Shown in pieces: positions 27,105 through 35,642 of a stretch of 64,000 nt of DNA. Location: assembly GCF_003063295.1 (NCBI RefSeq), contig NZ_MUXF01000010.1, positions 186,001-250,000 on the forward strand, written 5' to 3'. A program made the translations under genes and the position numbers. This stretch comes from Arcobacter lacus (lineage in GTDB: Bacteria; Campylobacterota; Campylobacteria; Campylobacterales; Arcobacteraceae). Positions within the stretch are counted from its first letter, which is position 1. Each line of letters starts with the position of its first letter. The notes under the pieces are model-generated. The model was not told where the DNA came from. It worked only from the letters and a program-made list of their open reading frames with translations, and did no database searches.

Positions 27105-27814
27105 TGGAAACAATTAGCATAATAACTATCATAAGTATTGCTTTTTTAGGATCTTTTGGTCACTGTGTTGGAATGTGTGGAGGAATAGTAATAGCTTATT
27201 CAAGTACAAAAATAAAAAATGAATATTCAAAAAAAACTCAAACTTTTGCACATTTATTATACTCGTTTGGAAGAATTACAACTTATACGATTTTAGGAGC
27301 TTTATTTGGTCTTGTTGGTGGAGTTGTAAGTTTTGATAATTTAACAAGTGGTATTTTACTATTAATTACAGGTATTTTGATGGTTTTAGTTGGATTTTCA
27401 CTTCTTGGAAAAATCAAATTTTTAACTATTTTAGAACATAGCTGTTCTAAATCACCACTTTATCAAAAAACTTTTAAATCACTTTTAGCTTCAGATTCTT
27501 TATTTAGTTTTTATCTTTTAGGAATGTTAAATGGACTACTTCCTTGTGGTTTTGTGTATGTTTTTGCAATAACAGCAGCTAGTACTGGAAGTACATTTTG
27601 GGGTGCTTTTGTAATGTTTATTTTTGGACTTAGTACTATTCCTGCACTTTTTTCTCTTGGATTTTTTGTAGGATTATTTAAACAATCAAATTTAAGAGAT
27701 TTATTTATCAAAATAGCTTCTATTTTAGTAATAATTTTTGGAGTATATATTGCTTACAAAGGTTATGAATATATTATTGATCCTACAAAAACAATTTTAA
27801 ATTGTCATATTTAA
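27104..27814 (+). CDS. TauE/SafE-type (DsbD_2) six-helix membrane protein
   Basis: A 236-residue membrane protein of the family usually annotated as sulfite exporter TauE/SafE, Pfam DsbD_2 type. Six hydrophobic segments are seen. The diagnostic GHCVGMCGGIV lies in helix 1 (about residues 19-29) and the matching GLLPCGFVYVF in helix 4. These paired cysteines at helix starts resemble DsbD/CcdA. Relatives neighbour cytochrome oxidase and copper-handling genes. The start ATG overlaps the stop of the NosL-like gene, so the two are translated together and probably act on the same cargo. Confidence 0.82.
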   Translation: METISIITIISIAFLGSFGHCVGMCGGIVIAYSSTKIKNEYSKKTQTFAHLLYSFGRITTYTILGALFGLVGGVVSFDNLTSGILLLITGILMVLVGFSLLGKIKFLTILEHSCSKSPLYQKTFKSLLASDSLFSFYLLGMLNGLLPCGFVYVFAITAASTGSTFWGAFVMFIFGLSTIPALFSLGFFVGLFKQSNLRDLFIKIASILVIIFGVYIAYKGYEYIIDPTKTILNCHI

Positions 27815-27850
27815 TCAAATAATTAAATTTTATAAAGGAGGAAAATGATT

Positions 27851-28030
27851 ATGAAAACAAAAAAATATTTTAGTTTTTTTGGAATTTTATGTGCAACAGC
27901 AAATAGAAAACTTTTAAGTATTGGCTGTAAAATTAACTCAGTTTTGTCAAAAATGCCAAAAATTATAAAACAATTGTTAGAAAAACAATTAAAACCAATC
28001 AAACTATATTCAACAAACAACATAAAATAA
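27851..28030 (+). CDS. Small basic peptide of unknown function
   Basis: A 59-codon frame between the SafE-like gene and the TonB receptor. I chose ATG 27851 over ATG 27845 because AAAGGAGG (27834-27841) is nine bases from it but only three from the other. The peptide starts MKTKKYFSFFGILCATANRK, has two cysteines, about fourteen basic residues and few acidic ones, and no similarity that I recognise. It ends 19 bases before the next ATG. The near-perfect ribosome site and in-operon location argue that it is translated. It could be a leader peptide, a secreted peptide with a short signal, or a regulator; none can be proved here. Confidence 0.55.
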   Translation: MKTKKYFSFFGILCATANRKLLSIGCKINSVLSKMPKIIKQLLEKQLKPIKLYSTNNIK

Positions 28031-28049
28031 ATAATTAGGAAAATAAAAA

Positions 28050-29909
28050 ATGAAAAAAATATCTACAAGCTTAGTTGCAAGCTTTTTTTTAGCAACAAAT
28101 CTTTTCTCAACTGATACTTTGGAAACTATTACAGTTACAAGTGCTACAAAAACAGAACAATCAATCAAAGATGTTACTTCAAATATTGATGTTATAACAG
28201 CAGAAGAAATTGAAGAAAGACATTATACAACAGTAGTTGAAGCGTTAAACACAATTCCAGGAATAAGTTTTACAAGTAATGGTGGTATAGGACAAACAAC
28301 ATCTGTTTATTTAAGAGGTATGGACTCTAATAAAACTTTAGTTTTAATCGATGGTATAAGATACAACGATCCAACAGGATTAAGTGGAGCAAATTTTGCA
28401 CATTTAATGATAACTGATATTGAAAGAATCGAAGTTATAAAAGGTGCACAGTCAAGTATTTGGGGAGCAGATGCTAGTGCTGGGGTTATAAATATTATCA
28501 CAAAAAAATCAAAAGAAGGTACTTTTACAAATATTTCAACAGAATATGGAAGTTATAATTTTAAAAAAGTAAATGCTGGAGTTTCTCATAAAAATAAAAA
28601 ATTTGATGTAAAACTTAATGTTTTGAGAGTTGATACAGATGGCTTTACATCAATATCACCAAAAGGTAGTGATATTGATGACTTTGAAGATGATGAATAT
28701 AAAAATACATCAATAGATTTGAAAGCAGGATATAATTTCAATGAAAATAATAGATTGAGTGTAGGGCATAATATAATTAAAAGTAAAACAAATTATGACA
28801 GTATTCTTTCTGATGCTAGTTGGAATACCGATCCAATAGCTTCTGCAAATTCAAAAGCAAAAGTAAAATCTAATAATAGTTATAGCAACATAAATTATGA
28901 AAATGTAAATAGTTTTGCCACAACAAATGTTTATGCAAATAGATCAACTTTTGAAAGAAGAGATGACAATCCTAGTATATCAGATTTCGATGGTAGTGTT
29001 GATGAATATGGTATAAAAACAACAATTCCTTATTTAGATAATAGTTCTTTTGTTACAGTTGGTGCTGATTATAAAGAGTATGAGCATGAAAATAATTTGA
29101 AAAAAACTTATGATAGTAAAGCTATTTATCTTACAAATAATAATAAATTTTTTAATGATAATACAATTTTTACACAGTCGTTGAGATTTGATGATTATGA
29201 TAAATTTGATGACAAAACAACTGGAAAAGTTGGAATTAAACAATATATTGTTGATGAATTAAATATTAGTTCAAATTATGGAACAGGATATAATGTACCT
29301 ACAATATATCAACTATTTGAGCCTGCACAAGATTGGGGATGGGGACCAAGTCCTGTTGGAAATGCTGATTTACAACCTGAAAAAACAAAGGGGTATGATA
29401 TAGGAGTTGAATATAAAGGTTTTTCAATAACTTATTTTCATACAAAAGTTAATAATATGATAGGTTGGGGAAATGGATATGAAAATATTGAAGGTGATAG
29501 CAAATTAAAAGGTACAGAAATTGCATATAAAAATGGTATTACAGAAGATATTTTTCTAAACTTAGGATATACAAACTTAAGCGCAAAAGATGCTGATGAT
29601 GAAAGATTACTAAATAGACCAAAAAATAAATTTACATTTGGTGCTGATTATTATGGTATAGAAAAATTTCATTTTAATATAAATGGAGAGTATGTTGGAA
29701 GTAGAAAAAGCCCTGGTTTTGTAGATTATAATGAAAATGTTAAAACTGGAAATTATACTTTATGGAATACTGTTATCAATTATGAAATAAATAAAAACTT
29801 TTCAGCCTTTATAAAAATTAATAATATATTTGATAAAGAATATCAAGTAATTGATGGTTATGCAACAGAAGAAAGAAGTGGATATTTAGGATTAAAGGCA
29901 ACTTTCTAA
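28050..29909 (+). CDS. TonB-dependent outer-membrane receptor, BtuB-like
   Basis: A 619-residue receptor with signal peptide (residues 1-19), a TonB-box-like ETITVTSATK, a plug domain with VLIDGIRYNDPTG and the conserved IERIEVIKGAQSSIWGADASAGVINIITKK, and a 22-strand-type barrel ending in an aromatic residue (GLKATF). Length and the SSIWGADA stretch resemble BtuB, the cobalamin receptor. The downstream binding protein, ATPase and permease follow with a one-base gap and overlaps, so the four form one uptake system. The substrate could be cobalamin or another metal chelate; no cobalamin riboswitch was recognised upstream. Confidence 0.9.
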   Translation: MKKISTSLVASFFLATNLFSTDTLETITVTSATKTEQSIKDVTSNIDVITAEEIEERHYTTVVEALNTIPGISFTSNGGIGQTTSVYLRGMDSNKTLVLIDGIRYNDPTGLSGANFAHLMITDIERIEVIKGAQSSIWGADASAGVINIITKKSKEGTFTNISTEYGSYNFKKVNAGVSHKNKKFDVKLNVLRVDTDGFTSISPKGSDIDDFEDDEYKNTSIDLKAGYNFNENNRLSVGHNIIKSKTNYDSILSDASWNTDPIASANSKAKVKSNNSYSNINYENVNSFATTNVYANRSTFERRDDNPSISDFDGSVDEYGIKTTIPYLDNSSFVTVGADYKEYEHENNLKKTYDSKAIYLTNNNKFFNDNTIFTQSLRFDDYDKFDDKTTGKVGIKQYIVDELNISSNYGTGYNVPTIYQLFEPAQDWGWGPSPVGNADLQPEKTKGYDIGVEYKGFSITYFHTKVNNMIGWGNGYENIEGDSKLKGTEIAYKNGITEDIFLNLGYTNLSAKDADDERLLNRPKNKFTFGADYYGIEKFHFNINGEYVGSRKSPGFVDYNENVKTGNYTLWNTVINYEINKNFSAFIKINNIFDKEYQVIDGYATEERSGYLGLKATF

Positions 29910-29910
29910 C

Positions 29911-30741
29911 ATGAAAAAACTTCTTTTTATAGTTTTATTTTCTATAAATTTATTTGCTGAGACTAGAGTTATAACTCTAAGTCCAGCAATAAATGAGATA
30001 GTATTTGCTTTAGATGAAGGTAAAAATGTAGTTGCAAATACAAAATTTTGTGATTTTCCAGAGGAATCAAAATCTATTCCAAAAATTGGAAGTTATAATA
30101 ACATCTCTTTGGAAAAAGTATTAAAGTTAAATCCAACAGTTGTAATAACTCAGAATTATGATGATAAGTTAAATTCAAATTTAGAAGCTTTAAATATAAA
30201 AGTTAAAATCTATAAAACACAAAGTTTAAGTGATATAAAATATTCTATAGAAGATTTAGGAGAGTATTTTAATAAAATAGAAAAAGCAAAAAAATTAAAT
30301 CAAGACATAGATAATGCATTAAAAGAGTTAGAAAATATAGTAACGAATCAAAAAATTCTAATAGTTTTTAGTCCTCAAAAAACATTATCAAATGATATAT
30401 ATGTTGCAGGAAATTATGTTTATTTTGAAGATATCATAAATGCAAGTTCAAATCAAAATGCCTATAAATCAAACTCAAAAGCACAACCAGTTTTAAATAC
30501 AGAAAAAATTATAAATCTAAATCCTGATATAATAGTTTTATTAACTCCATTTTTAGAAAACAATAAAAATGAGCAAGAAAATATTATAAATTTGTGGAAA
30601 AGTTTACCTATAAATGCAAGTAAAAATAGTAATATTTATACAATTGATAAGCTTTATGCAGGAATTTCTAGCCATAGAGTATCACTGTTTATAAAAGATT
30701 TTAAAAAGATTTTGGAAAATGTTAGAGATAAAAAATTATAG
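29911..30741 (+). CDS. Periplasmic substrate-binding protein, BtuF-like
   Basis: A 276-residue class III binding protein. Residues 1-16 are a signal peptide ending LFAE. The start RVITLSPAINEIVFAL, then KIGSYNNISLEKVLKLNPTVVITQNY, and a later LNPDIIVLL mark the two lobes joined by a long helix, as in BtuF and ferric-siderophore binding proteins. There is no lipobox cysteine, so it should be free in the periplasm. It hands substrate to the permease encoded two genes downstream. Its last 23 bases overlap the ATPase gene. Confidence 0.88.
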   Translation: MKKLLFIVLFSINLFAETRVITLSPAINEIVFALDEGKNVVANTKFCDFPEESKSIPKIGSYNNISLEKVLKLNPTVVITQNYDDKLNSNLEALNIKVKIYKTQSLSDIKYSIEDLGEYFNKIEKAKKLNQDIDNALKELENIVTNQKILIVFSPQKTLSNDIYVAGNYVYFEDIINASSNQNAYKSNSKAQPVLNTEKIINLNPDIIVLLTPFLENNKNEQENIINLWKSLPINASKNSNIYTIDKLYAGISSHRVSLFIKDFKKILENVRDKKL

Positions 30742-31417
30742 TAATTCAATTTTAAAAGATATATCATTTTTTTTAAATAGTGATGAAAATTTGCTAATTT
30801 TAGGTGAAAATGGAGCAGGAAAATCAACTTTAGCAAAGGTTTTATCAAATCTTATTTCAAACAATAGTGTTAAAATATTTGGAAAAAATTTATCAAAAAT
30901 AAGTAGTTTTAAAAGGGCAGAATATATAAATTATATTCCACCAAAACTTTTTATTTTTGATGAATATATGACAGTAAAAGAGTTTTTAGAAAATTCTTTT
31001 ATAAAAAGTGTGGATATTAATAAGCTTGAAAATACTATAAACCTATTAAAATTAAAAGATTTAGAAAATAGATATTGTACTCTTTTAAGTTCAGGTGAAA
31101 AGCAACTTTTATTAATGGCTAGTGCAATTTTGCATAATGCAAAGATAACAATTTTTGATGAATTGACTGCAAATCTAGACTTAAAAAGATTAAAAGAAGT
31201 ATATGGTATTTTTAACTCAAATTCCTTACAACAAAAAATTATTATAACTCATAATCTTGATTTAGCTTATGCTTTAAAATACAAGGTTTTATTTATAAAA
31301 AGTGGTAAAATAGAATTTTTAGGTAGTTGTGAAGAATTCTTTACAGATAAAAATTTACTAAAATTTTATAATAATTCAATCAAAAAGATACAAAATCATT
31401 TGGTGGTAGATTTATGA
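30719..31417 (+). CDS. ABC transporter ATP-binding protein (FecCD-type importer)
   Basis: A 232-residue ATPase. Walker A is GENGAGKSTLAK (about residues 34-45), the signature is LLSSGEKQLLLMASAI instead of the canonical LSGGQ, and Walker B is ITIFDELTANLD with the H-loop IITHN. The deviant signature SSGEKQ is still found in importers of this class. The start ATG lies inside the end of the binding-protein gene. It overlaps the permease gene by four bases (ATGA). Confidence 0.9.
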   Translation: MLEIKNYSNSILKDISFFLNSDENLLILGENGAGKSTLAKVLSNLISNNSVKIFGKNLSKISSFKRAEYINYIPPKLFIFDEYMTVKEFLENSFIKSVDINKLENTINLLKLKDLENRYCTLLSSGEKQLLLMASAILHNAKITIFDELTANLDLKRLKEVYGIFNSNSLQQKIIITHNLDLAYALKYKVLFIKSGKIEFLGSCEEFFTDKNLLKFYNNSIKKIQNHLVVDL

Positions 31418-32376
31418 AATTTTTTTTATATAGTCTAGGATTAATAATAATTTTTATATCGCCATTTTTAGGTGAAACTCAAATAAATATAAAGGATATA
31501 TTTGATTTTTCAAACAGTTCAAATATTGTATTTTGGGATTTAAGAGTTTCAAGAGTGATTTTAGCTTTTTTTGTTGGTGGAATTTTAGCTTTAAGTGGAC
31601 TTGTTTTTCAAATTATTTTTAAAAATGAATTAATAACTCCTTACACTTTAGGAATTGCAAGTGGAACTACGCTTTTTACCGCAATTGGTATAATATTTTT
31701 ACCAACAATATATTTATTTATTCCTTCAATATTTGGCTCAATTTTTACAATTTTGATTTTATATATTATTTCAAAAATTATAAATAAAACTTCTATTGGA
31801 AGCTCTACAAACTCAATATTACTTATTGGAATTGCTTTATCATATTTTTATGGTTCTGCTTTGATGTTAGTTTTTTATATGAGTAGTTTACAAGAAAACT
31901 ATTCAATAGTTAGATTTACTCTTGGAAGTTTAGATGTAGTTGGTTTTTCTAATAGCTTTATAATCTTTTTTGTAAGTATAGTTTTTTATCTGATAATTTA
32001 TTTATATAAAAATAAAATCAAACTATTGCTTATTTCAAATGATACAGCATTTTTAAAAGGCTTGAATGTTGATAAAATAAATTTAACTTTGTTAATAATT
32101 GTGTCTTTATGTGTTGGTATAACTATTAGTTTTACTGGACCTATTGGCTTTATAGGACTTGTGATTCCTCATATTGTAAAAATAATTTATAAAAAAAGTG
32201 CAGAAAAACTTTTTTTCCCAACTTTCTTTTTGGGTGGAGTTTTTTTAGTTTTTAGTGATTTAATTTCAAGAAATTTAAATACAGATTCAACTTTACCTAT
32301 TGGAGTTGTAACAGCTTTTATTGGAGCACCATTTTTTATATATTTGCTTATCAAAAGAGATAAAAAAATTTATTGA
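31414..32376 (+). CDS. FecCD-family ABC permease
   Basis: A 320-residue inner-membrane permease with about ten hydrophobic segments. Family stretches are LRVSRVILAFFVGGILALSGLVFQ, ELITPYTLGIASGT near residue 70, and SFTGPIGFIGLVIPHIVK near residue 245, which forms the coupling helix region. Such homodimeric permeases import cobalamin, haem or siderophores. It is the last gene of the uptake operon and overlaps the convergent sixA-like gene by seven bases. Confidence 0.92.
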   Translation: MKFFLYSLGLIIIFISPFLGETQINIKDIFDFSNSSNIVFWDLRVSRVILAFFVGGILALSGLVFQIIFKNELITPYTLGIASGTTLFTAIGIIFLPTIYLFIPSIFGSIFTILILYIISKIINKTSIGSSTNSILLIGIALSYFYGSALMLVFYMSSLQENYSIVRFTLGSLDVVGFSNSFIIFFVSIVFYLIIYLYKNKIKLLLISNDTAFLKGLNVDKINLTLLIIVSLCVGITISFTGPIGFIGLVIPHIVKIIYKKSAEKLFFPTFFLGGVFLVFSDLISRNLNTDSTLPIGVVTAFIGAPFFIYLLIKRDKKIY

Positions 32377-32861
32377 TATTTTTTAGGATATTCGAAAGAG
32401 GCAAGATTAGAATTCTTTTTTGATATATCTTGCCAACTTTTTGCATTAAAATCAATTTCAACTATTCCACAAGTTGGAATGTTTTCAAAATGTTTATCTA
32501 ATAAAAAGTTTACTAAATCACAAAGTCCAGGATTATGTCCTATTAAAAATATTATTTTATAGTTATTTGATATATTTTTTATAACTTTTAAAAGATTTTC
32601 AAAAGGTGCTTCATAAATAGATTCTTCAAATCTTACCTCATCTTTATAGTTTAACTGTTTTATAAAATATTCTAAAGTTTGTTTTGTTCTGATTGAAGGT
32701 GACGATATTATTAAATCTGGTTTTATATCTTTCTTTTCTAAAATTTTTGCCATAAAAGGTGCATTTTTTTCTCCTCGTTTATTTAAAGGTCTTAAAAAAT
32801 CTTCTAAAAGTGGATTTGACCAATCAGATTTTGCATGTCTAATTAAAATTAATTTTTTCAT
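32370..32861 (-). CDS. SixA-like histidine phosphatase
   Basis: A 163-residue phosphohistidine phosphatase of the branch-2 histidine phosphatase fold. The catalytic motif LIRHAKSDWSNP is at residues 5-16, with the second arginine in SSPSIRTKQTLEYF (about 54-66), acidic proton donor in FEESIYEAP and the second His in IGHNPGLCDLV. SixA dephosphorylates phosphohistidine in phosphorelay or PTS Npr proteins in E. coli. The target here is unknown. It lies 12 bases downstream of the ABC exporter gene and is likely co-transcribed. Confidence 0.9.
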   Translation of the reverse strand: MKKLILIRHAKSDWSNPLLEDFLRPLNKRGEKNAPFMAKILEKKDIKPDLIISSPSIRTKQTLEYFIKQLNYKDEVRFEESIYEAPFENLLKVIKNISNNYKIIFLIGHNPGLCDLVNFLLDKHFENIPTCGIVEIDFNAKSWQDISKKNSNLASFEYPKKYQ

Positions 32862-32873
32862 TTTATCTTTTCT

Positions 32874-34643
32874 TTAAATTAATTGTTGTTTTACAAACTC
32901 TAAGTAATGACCTTCTTTTTGTTCTAACTCTTTATGAGTTCCTTGTTGAACTAATTTTCCATCTTCAAGTACATAAACATAAGAAGCATTTTTAACTGTA
33001 CTTAATCTATGAGCTATTGTAATAACAGTTTTATCTTCTAAAAACTTTTCTAAATCGCTAAAAAGTTTTGTTTCTGTATGAACATCAAGTGCAGAAGTTG
33101 ATTCATCAAATATTATTACATTTGGATTTGCTATTATCATTCTTGAAATAGATAATCTTTGTCGTTGACCTCCACTTAATCTAATTCCATATTTTCCAAC
33201 AATAGTATCAAGTTTTTCACTCATATTAATAACTGTATCATAAAGTTGTGCTATTTTTAAAGCTTCATATATTTTTTCATCACTTATACTATCATCTCCC
33301 ATAGTGATATTAAATCGTAAAGTATTATTAAATAATATAGGCATTTGTAAAACTAAAAAAATATTATCTCTTAAACTATGTTTATCTATCTCATCAACAC
33401 TTATATTGTTATATAAAATATCTCCACTTGTTTTTGCATAAAATCCTGAAATTATTTGTGAAATTGTAGTTTTTCCACTCCCACTTGAACCAATTATTGC
33501 TATTTTTTCACCACTTTTTATATCAAAAGAGATATCTTTTAAAGTTTCTTTATCTTTTTTATATGAAAAAGATAAGTTTCTTATAGAAATATCTACTTTT
33601 TTACTATTTTTATCAAGCGATATTTTTCCAGTTTTTTCACACTCTAAATCTAAAATCTTATTTATTCTATTTATAGCAGCTTTTGCACTTGCAAGTGAGT
33701 ATTGAATAGTTAATATATCTTGAATTGGAGTCATAATAAACCAAATATATCCAAACATTGCAAACATTAAACCAATTGATAAATCACTGTATGCAACCAT
33801 AATCAAACCAACCCCTCTAAATATTTCAAAAGCAAATAAAAAAATAGTAAAAGAAAATCTTTCGTAAGCTACACTTTTATAGTTGAACTCATTTGAAGCT
33901 ATTTGAATATCTTTTGCTTTTTTTATAGAGTTTTCAAAAAAGAAATTCTCTTTATTACTTGCTTTTATTTGCCCAAAAAGATCCAAAGTTTCATTTATAT
34001 TATTTTGAAATAGTTCTATTGTTTTATTTTCTTCTTTTTTTAATTCTCCTGTTTTATTTACAATTTTTTTTGATAAAATCATAATAATTGGTTGAATAAA
34101 TAAAATCATTAATCCTAAAATCAAATCTATTTTTATAACAACAATAGCAACAGCTAATAATGTTAGTGTTGAAGCCACAAGTTTACTTGAACTTGAAACT
34201 ATAAAATTATCTAAAGTATTAACATCCGTTATTAAATTTGCAGCAATACTACCACTTCCTAAACTTTCATATTCATTCATATTTACTATTTTTAGATGAT
34301 TTAAAAGTTTTTTTCGTATATTGAAAGTTACATATTTTGAAATTTTTGTAAATATTTTTGTTGTAATTACACCTAAAATTAAATATGCAAATCTTAAAAA
34401 TATAACTATAAAAGTTATGATTACAATATAATATAATATAGATTCTATTCCTATATTTTTTAAATTATTTACTATAAAAGCTGGTTTTTCAAGTAGAACT
34501 TCATCTACAAGTAAAGGTAAAAGTAGGGGAATTGGAATACTTATCAAAATAGCAAATATTGTTATTATTTGTCCAAATATAAGTGATTTTTTATTTTTTA
34601 GTAAAAGTTTAAATATATATTTTAAAGATATTTTCTCATTCAT
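32874..34643 (-). CDS. ABC exporter, fused membrane and ATPase domains (MsbA-like)
   Basis: A 589-residue half-transporter with six membrane helices in residues 15-310 followed by an ATPase domain. Walker A is GSSGSGKTTISQ (about 375-386), signature LSGGQRQRLSISR, Walker B VIIFDESTSALD and H-loop AHRLST. This type exports lipids, peptides or drugs as a homodimer. MsbA-type lipid flipping is possible, but the linked genes do not identify the cargo. Start at ATG 34643 (NEKISLKYIFKLL). Confidence 0.9.
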   Translation of the reverse strand: MNEKISLKYIFKLLLKNKKSLIFGQIITIFAILISIPIPLLLPLLVDEVLLEKPAFIVNNLKNIGIESILYYIVIITFIVIFLRFAYLILGVITTKIFTKISKYVTFNIRKKLLNHLKIVNMNEYESLGSGSIAANLITDVNTLDNFIVSSSSKLVASTLTLLAVAIVVIKIDLILGLMILFIQPIIMILSKKIVNKTGELKKEENKTIELFQNNINETLDLFGQIKASNKENFFFENSIKKAKDIQIASNEFNYKSVAYERFSFTIFLFAFEIFRGVGLIMVAYSDLSIGLMFAMFGYIWFIMTPIQDILTIQYSLASAKAAINRINKILDLECEKTGKISLDKNSKKVDISIRNLSFSYKKDKETLKDISFDIKSGEKIAIIGSSGSGKTTISQIISGFYAKTSGDILYNNISVDEIDKHSLRDNIFLVLQMPILFNNTLRFNITMGDDSISDEKIYEALKIAQLYDTVINMSEKLDTIVGKYGIRLSGGQRQRLSISRMIIANPNVIIFDESTSALDVHTETKLFSDLEKFLEDKTVITIAHRLSTVKNASYVYVLEDGKLVQQGTHKELEQKEGHYLEFVKQQLI

Positions 34644-34738
34644 AATTTTTTTAGCCTATTTTTTGATTTATTCTACGATTATTATACATTTGTTATGCTA
34701 CAATCAAACAAAAAAAAGTGTTGGAAAGAGTTGAATTG

Positions 34739-34987
34739 ATGAAAAAGATTTTTCTTGTGGGGTTATTGGTTGCTGGTTTTGCTTTTGCAAAAGAAAATTA
34801 TTCAGAAATGAGTACGCAAGAGTTAATAGAAATTATTGGTTTTGTAGATGAAAAAGACAAAAGTGCTTTTCAAAAAGAGTTGGATTTTAGGATTCCTAAA
34901 ATGACTGTAAATGAAAAAACGCAATATGAAAAAAGATTAAATGAAGACAAAAACCCCCAAGAGAAGCAAGTAGATGATGAAGAGTAA
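34739..34987 (+). CDS. DUF1104 family small periplasmic protein
   Basis: An 82-residue protein. I chose the ATG at 34739, which gives a clean signal peptide MKKIFLVGLLVAGFAFA and has GGAAAGAG upstream; the in-frame GTG at 34718 would add seven non-signal residues. The mature 65 residues contain YSEMSTQELIEIIGFV and a Lys/Glu-rich helical pattern, which I recall as DUF1104 of Campylobacter and Helicobacter. The end overlaps the response regulator gene by 14 bases. It could be the periplasmic sensor partner of the kinase encoded downstream, by position. Confidence 0.78.
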   Translation: MKKIFLVGLLVAGFAFAKENYSEMSTQELIEIIGFVDEKDKSAFQKELDFRIPKMTVNEKTQYEKRLNEDKNPQEKQVDDEE

Positions 34988-35642
34988 AATTTTATTACTG
35001 GAAGATGATTGTAACTTAAGTGAAACAGTAAGTGAATATTTAATAGATGAAGGTTTTGATGTAACTTGTGTTTATGATGGTGATGAAGCAATCGAATCAA
35101 TTTATGAACATAATTATGATTTACTTCTACTTGATGTAAATGTTCCAAATAAAAATGGTTTTGATGTTTTAAAAGAAGTTAGAGTTCAAAATGATACAGT
35201 TCCAGCTATTTTTATAACATCTTTAAACTCTGTAGATTCACTTGAAGAAGGATTTTCTAGTGGTTGTGACGATTATATTAGAAAACCTTTTGCTTTAAAA
35301 GAGCTTTTAATTCGTATTCAAACTTTACTAAAAAGAGAGTTTGTAAAAAAAGATGAAATAGTTATTACTCCAAATATAAGTTTTAATGTAATTTCAAATG
35401 AATTAAAGTGTGATGGTGAAGAGATTAAACTTAATTTAAAAGAGTTAAAACTTTTAAAGATACTTTTACAACATCCAAATGAACTTTTGCCACATGATAA
35501 AATATATAGTTATGTTTGGGAATATGACGAAGAGTATAGTGATAACTCTTTAAGAACTTATATTAAAAATCTTAGAAAAATATTAGGAAGTGAAAAAATT
35601 GTTAGCGTTAAGAAACTTGGATATAGATTTAACCAAGAGTGA
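34974..35642 (+). CDS. OmpR-family response regulator
   Basis: A 222-residue regulator. The receiver has LEDDCN (acidic pair), the phospho-acceptor in LLLLDVNVP (about residue 54), Thr-equivalent Thr in FITSLN and Lys in IRKPFA. The winged-helix domain (about 130-222) contains LLPHDKIYSYVWEYDEEYSDNSLRTYIKNLRKIL and KLGYRF. Start ATG 34974 lies inside the DUF1104 gene. The first codon ATGATGAAG offers a second ATG three bases later. It shares high overall similarity in layout with the regulator at 15388. Confidence 0.93.
   Translation: MMKSKILLLEDDCNLSETVSEYLIDEGFDVTCVYDGDEAIESIYEHNYDLLLLDVNVPNKNGFDVLKEVRVQNDTVPAIFITSLNSVDSLEEGFSSGCDDYIRKPFALKELLIRIQTLLKREFVKKDEIVITPNISFNVISNELKCDGEEIKLNLKELKLLKILLQHPNELLPHDKIYSYVWEYDEEYSDNSLRTYIKNLRKILGSEKIVSVKKLGYRFNQE

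Noticed and set aside
27815-28049. Cobalamin riboswitch upstream of the TonB receptor
   Set aside because: No B12-box-like sequence or suitable structured space; the gap is filled by a small reading frame.
30719-31417. ATPase as a pseudogene because of its SSGEKQ signature
   Set aside because: Walker A, Walker B and H-loop are intact, and the reading frame is complete and overlaps both neighbours normally.
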